Shown piece after piece: positions 5,481-6,033 of a stretch of DNA of 6,033 bases. The translations under genes were made by a program, and so were the position numbers. Numbering within the stretch: the stretch's first letter is position 1; each line of letters starts with the position of its first letter. The DNA lies in assembly GCA_003162255.1 (NCBI GenBank), contig PMMJ01000263.1:181-6213 (forward strand), read 5' to 3'. The stretch comes from Acidobacteriaceae bacterium (GTDB taxonomy: Bacteria; Acidobacteriota; Terriglobia; Terriglobales; Acidobacteriaceae). The notes beneath the pieces were generated by a model that did no database searches, was not told where the DNA came from, and saw only the letters and a program-made list of their open reading frames with translations.

Positions 5481-5510
5481 ATGTTACCCCACGCCTCGGA
5501 AACCTTACAA
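5481..5510 (-). promoter_or_regulatory. Putative promoter of the aldolase gene
   Basis: On the minus strand, TTGTAA (5510-5505, 4 of 6 to the -35 consensus), an 18-base spacer and TAACAT (5486-5481, 4 of 6 to the -10) point at the aldolase ATG. Transcription would start near 5474, leaving an untranslated leader of about 15 bases that contains GGGG as a weak ribosome binding site. The match is moderate. Confidence 0.35.
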
Positions 5511-5582
5511 CCATTTGTACGTCAAAATTGTGTAAAGAAAAGAAAAAAGAAGACGAGGCATTCACGAAAACGGAGCGTCTGG

Positions 5583-5610
5583 TTGGGAGATTGCCCGCAA
5601 ACCCTATAAT
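5583..5610 (+). promoter_or_regulatory. Putative promoter of queA
   Basis: TTGGGA (5583-5588), a 16-base spacer and a perfect TATAAT (5605-5610) precede the queA ATG by 7 bases. Transcription would begin at or within a base or two of the start codon. No Shine-Dalgarno lies between, so a leaderless or near-leaderless mRNA is implied. A purine-only, A-rich tract at 5534-5553 lies about 30 bases upstream of the -35. Confidence 0.55.
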
Positions 5611-5617
5611 CTCCTCG

Positions 5618-6033
5618 ATGCTCGTCTCGGACTTCCAGTACGATTTGCCGCCCCAATGCATTGCGCAGGAGCCGTTGGCGGACCGTGCAGGATCGCGCCT
5701 GCTCCACCTGCATCGAAACCTCGAGAGTTGGCCAAATCGGGGGTTTCGGGATCGGACGTTTAACGATCGAAGCTTTCGCGAATTCCCCGACCTGCTGCGG
5801 TCCGACGACGTGCTGGTCTTGAACAATACGCGCGTGTTCCCGGCCCGTCTTTACGGTCACCGAAGCGCACAGCGGGCCCATCCCCTGAGCGTGCGGAATC
5901 CGGCGGCGCAAGACTTTCTGCGCGGGCGGATCGAAGTCCTGCTGACACGCCAGGTGGCGGACGATCCCAACGAGTGGGAGTGCCTGGTACGGCCCGGGCG
6001 GAAGATCGGGATCGGCGAAAAACTTTACTTTGG
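5618..6033 (+). CDS. queA: S-adenosylmethionine:tRNA ribosyltransferase-isomerase, N-terminal part, cut by window edge
   Basis: QueA transfers and isomerises the ribosyl moiety of S-adenosylmethionine onto preQ1 in tRNA (anticodon position 34) to give epoxyqueuosine, the penultimate product of queuosine synthesis. The frame is open from the ATG at 5618 to the window edge, giving 138 full codons starting MLVSDFQYDLPPQCIAQEPL. Family landmarks are the YDLP..CIAQEPL..R..SRLL start (8-29), FREFPDLLRSDDVLVLNNTRVFPARL (53-78), GRIEVLL (103-109) and WECLVRPGRKIGIGEKL (120-136). Between LYGHR (78-82) and GRIEVLL there are 20 residues where E. coli QueA has about 3, an insertion ending NPAAQDFLR. The spacer to the divergent aldolase gene is 158 bases. 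The C-terminal two-thirds lie outside the window. Confidence 0.95.
   Translation, partial: MLVSDFQYDLPPQCIAQEPLADRAGSRLLHLHRNLESWPNRGFRDRTFNDRSFREFPDLLRSDDVLVLNNTRVFPARLYGHRSAQRAHPLSVRNPAAQDFLRGRIEVLLTRQVADDPNEWECLVRPGRKIGIGEKLYF

Noticed and set aside
5534..5580. Minus-strand terminator-like element: AGACG and CGTCT arms followed by a T-rich tract
   Set aside because: The arms are only 5 bp with a 20-base loop, and there is no minus-strand gene upstream that it could terminate.

Overview
The window is GC-rich bacterial chromosome from a diderm, most likely an Acidobacteriota (Terriglobia, Koribacter-like) member. The lineage call is inference. It rests on the style of the proteins (a B12 receptor with an N-terminal carboxypeptidase-regulatory-like domain, a DUF374 acyltransferase, a QueA with a long insertion), on palindromic elements between genes, and on start codons placed directly after -10 boxes. 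I see no mobile element, CRISPR array, rRNA or tRNA.

Layout from left to right. At 1-171 (minus) is the 5' end of a threonine dehydratase gene, cut by the window edge. At 172-584 is a gene-free divergent spacer with three palindromic elements. At 585-1295 (plus) is a PilZ protein with a degenerate receiver-like N-terminus. At 1366-2118 (plus) is a DUF374 lysophospholipid/lipid A-type acyltransferase, best read from a GTG. At 2121-2183 is a compact three-stem palindromic element. At 2255-2480 is a cobalamin riboswitch, with a likely ribosome-binding-site switch at 2494-2513. At 2521-4701 (plus) is the TonB-dependent B12 receptor it controls. At 4704-5459 (minus) is a class II (FucA-like) aldolase, converging on the receptor gene with 2 bases between them. 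At 5618-6033 (plus) is the 5' part of queA, cut by the window edge.

The clearest functional unit is riboswitch plus btuB: when cobalamin is plentiful, the leader should shut off translation of the outer-membrane B12 importer. The leader holds two mutually exclusive pairings around the btuB ribosome binding site that suggest how. The other genes are housekeeping or accessory genes with no evident shared pathway: amino-acid catabolism or biosynthesis, c-di-GMP response, outer-membrane lipid acylation, sugar-phosphate aldol cleavage and queuosine tRNA modification.

I do not see a wholly new system. The observations most worth checking are the riboswitch expression platform, the paired leaderless-looking starts, the PilZ protein with altered motif and dead receiver, and the palindromic intergenic repeats.
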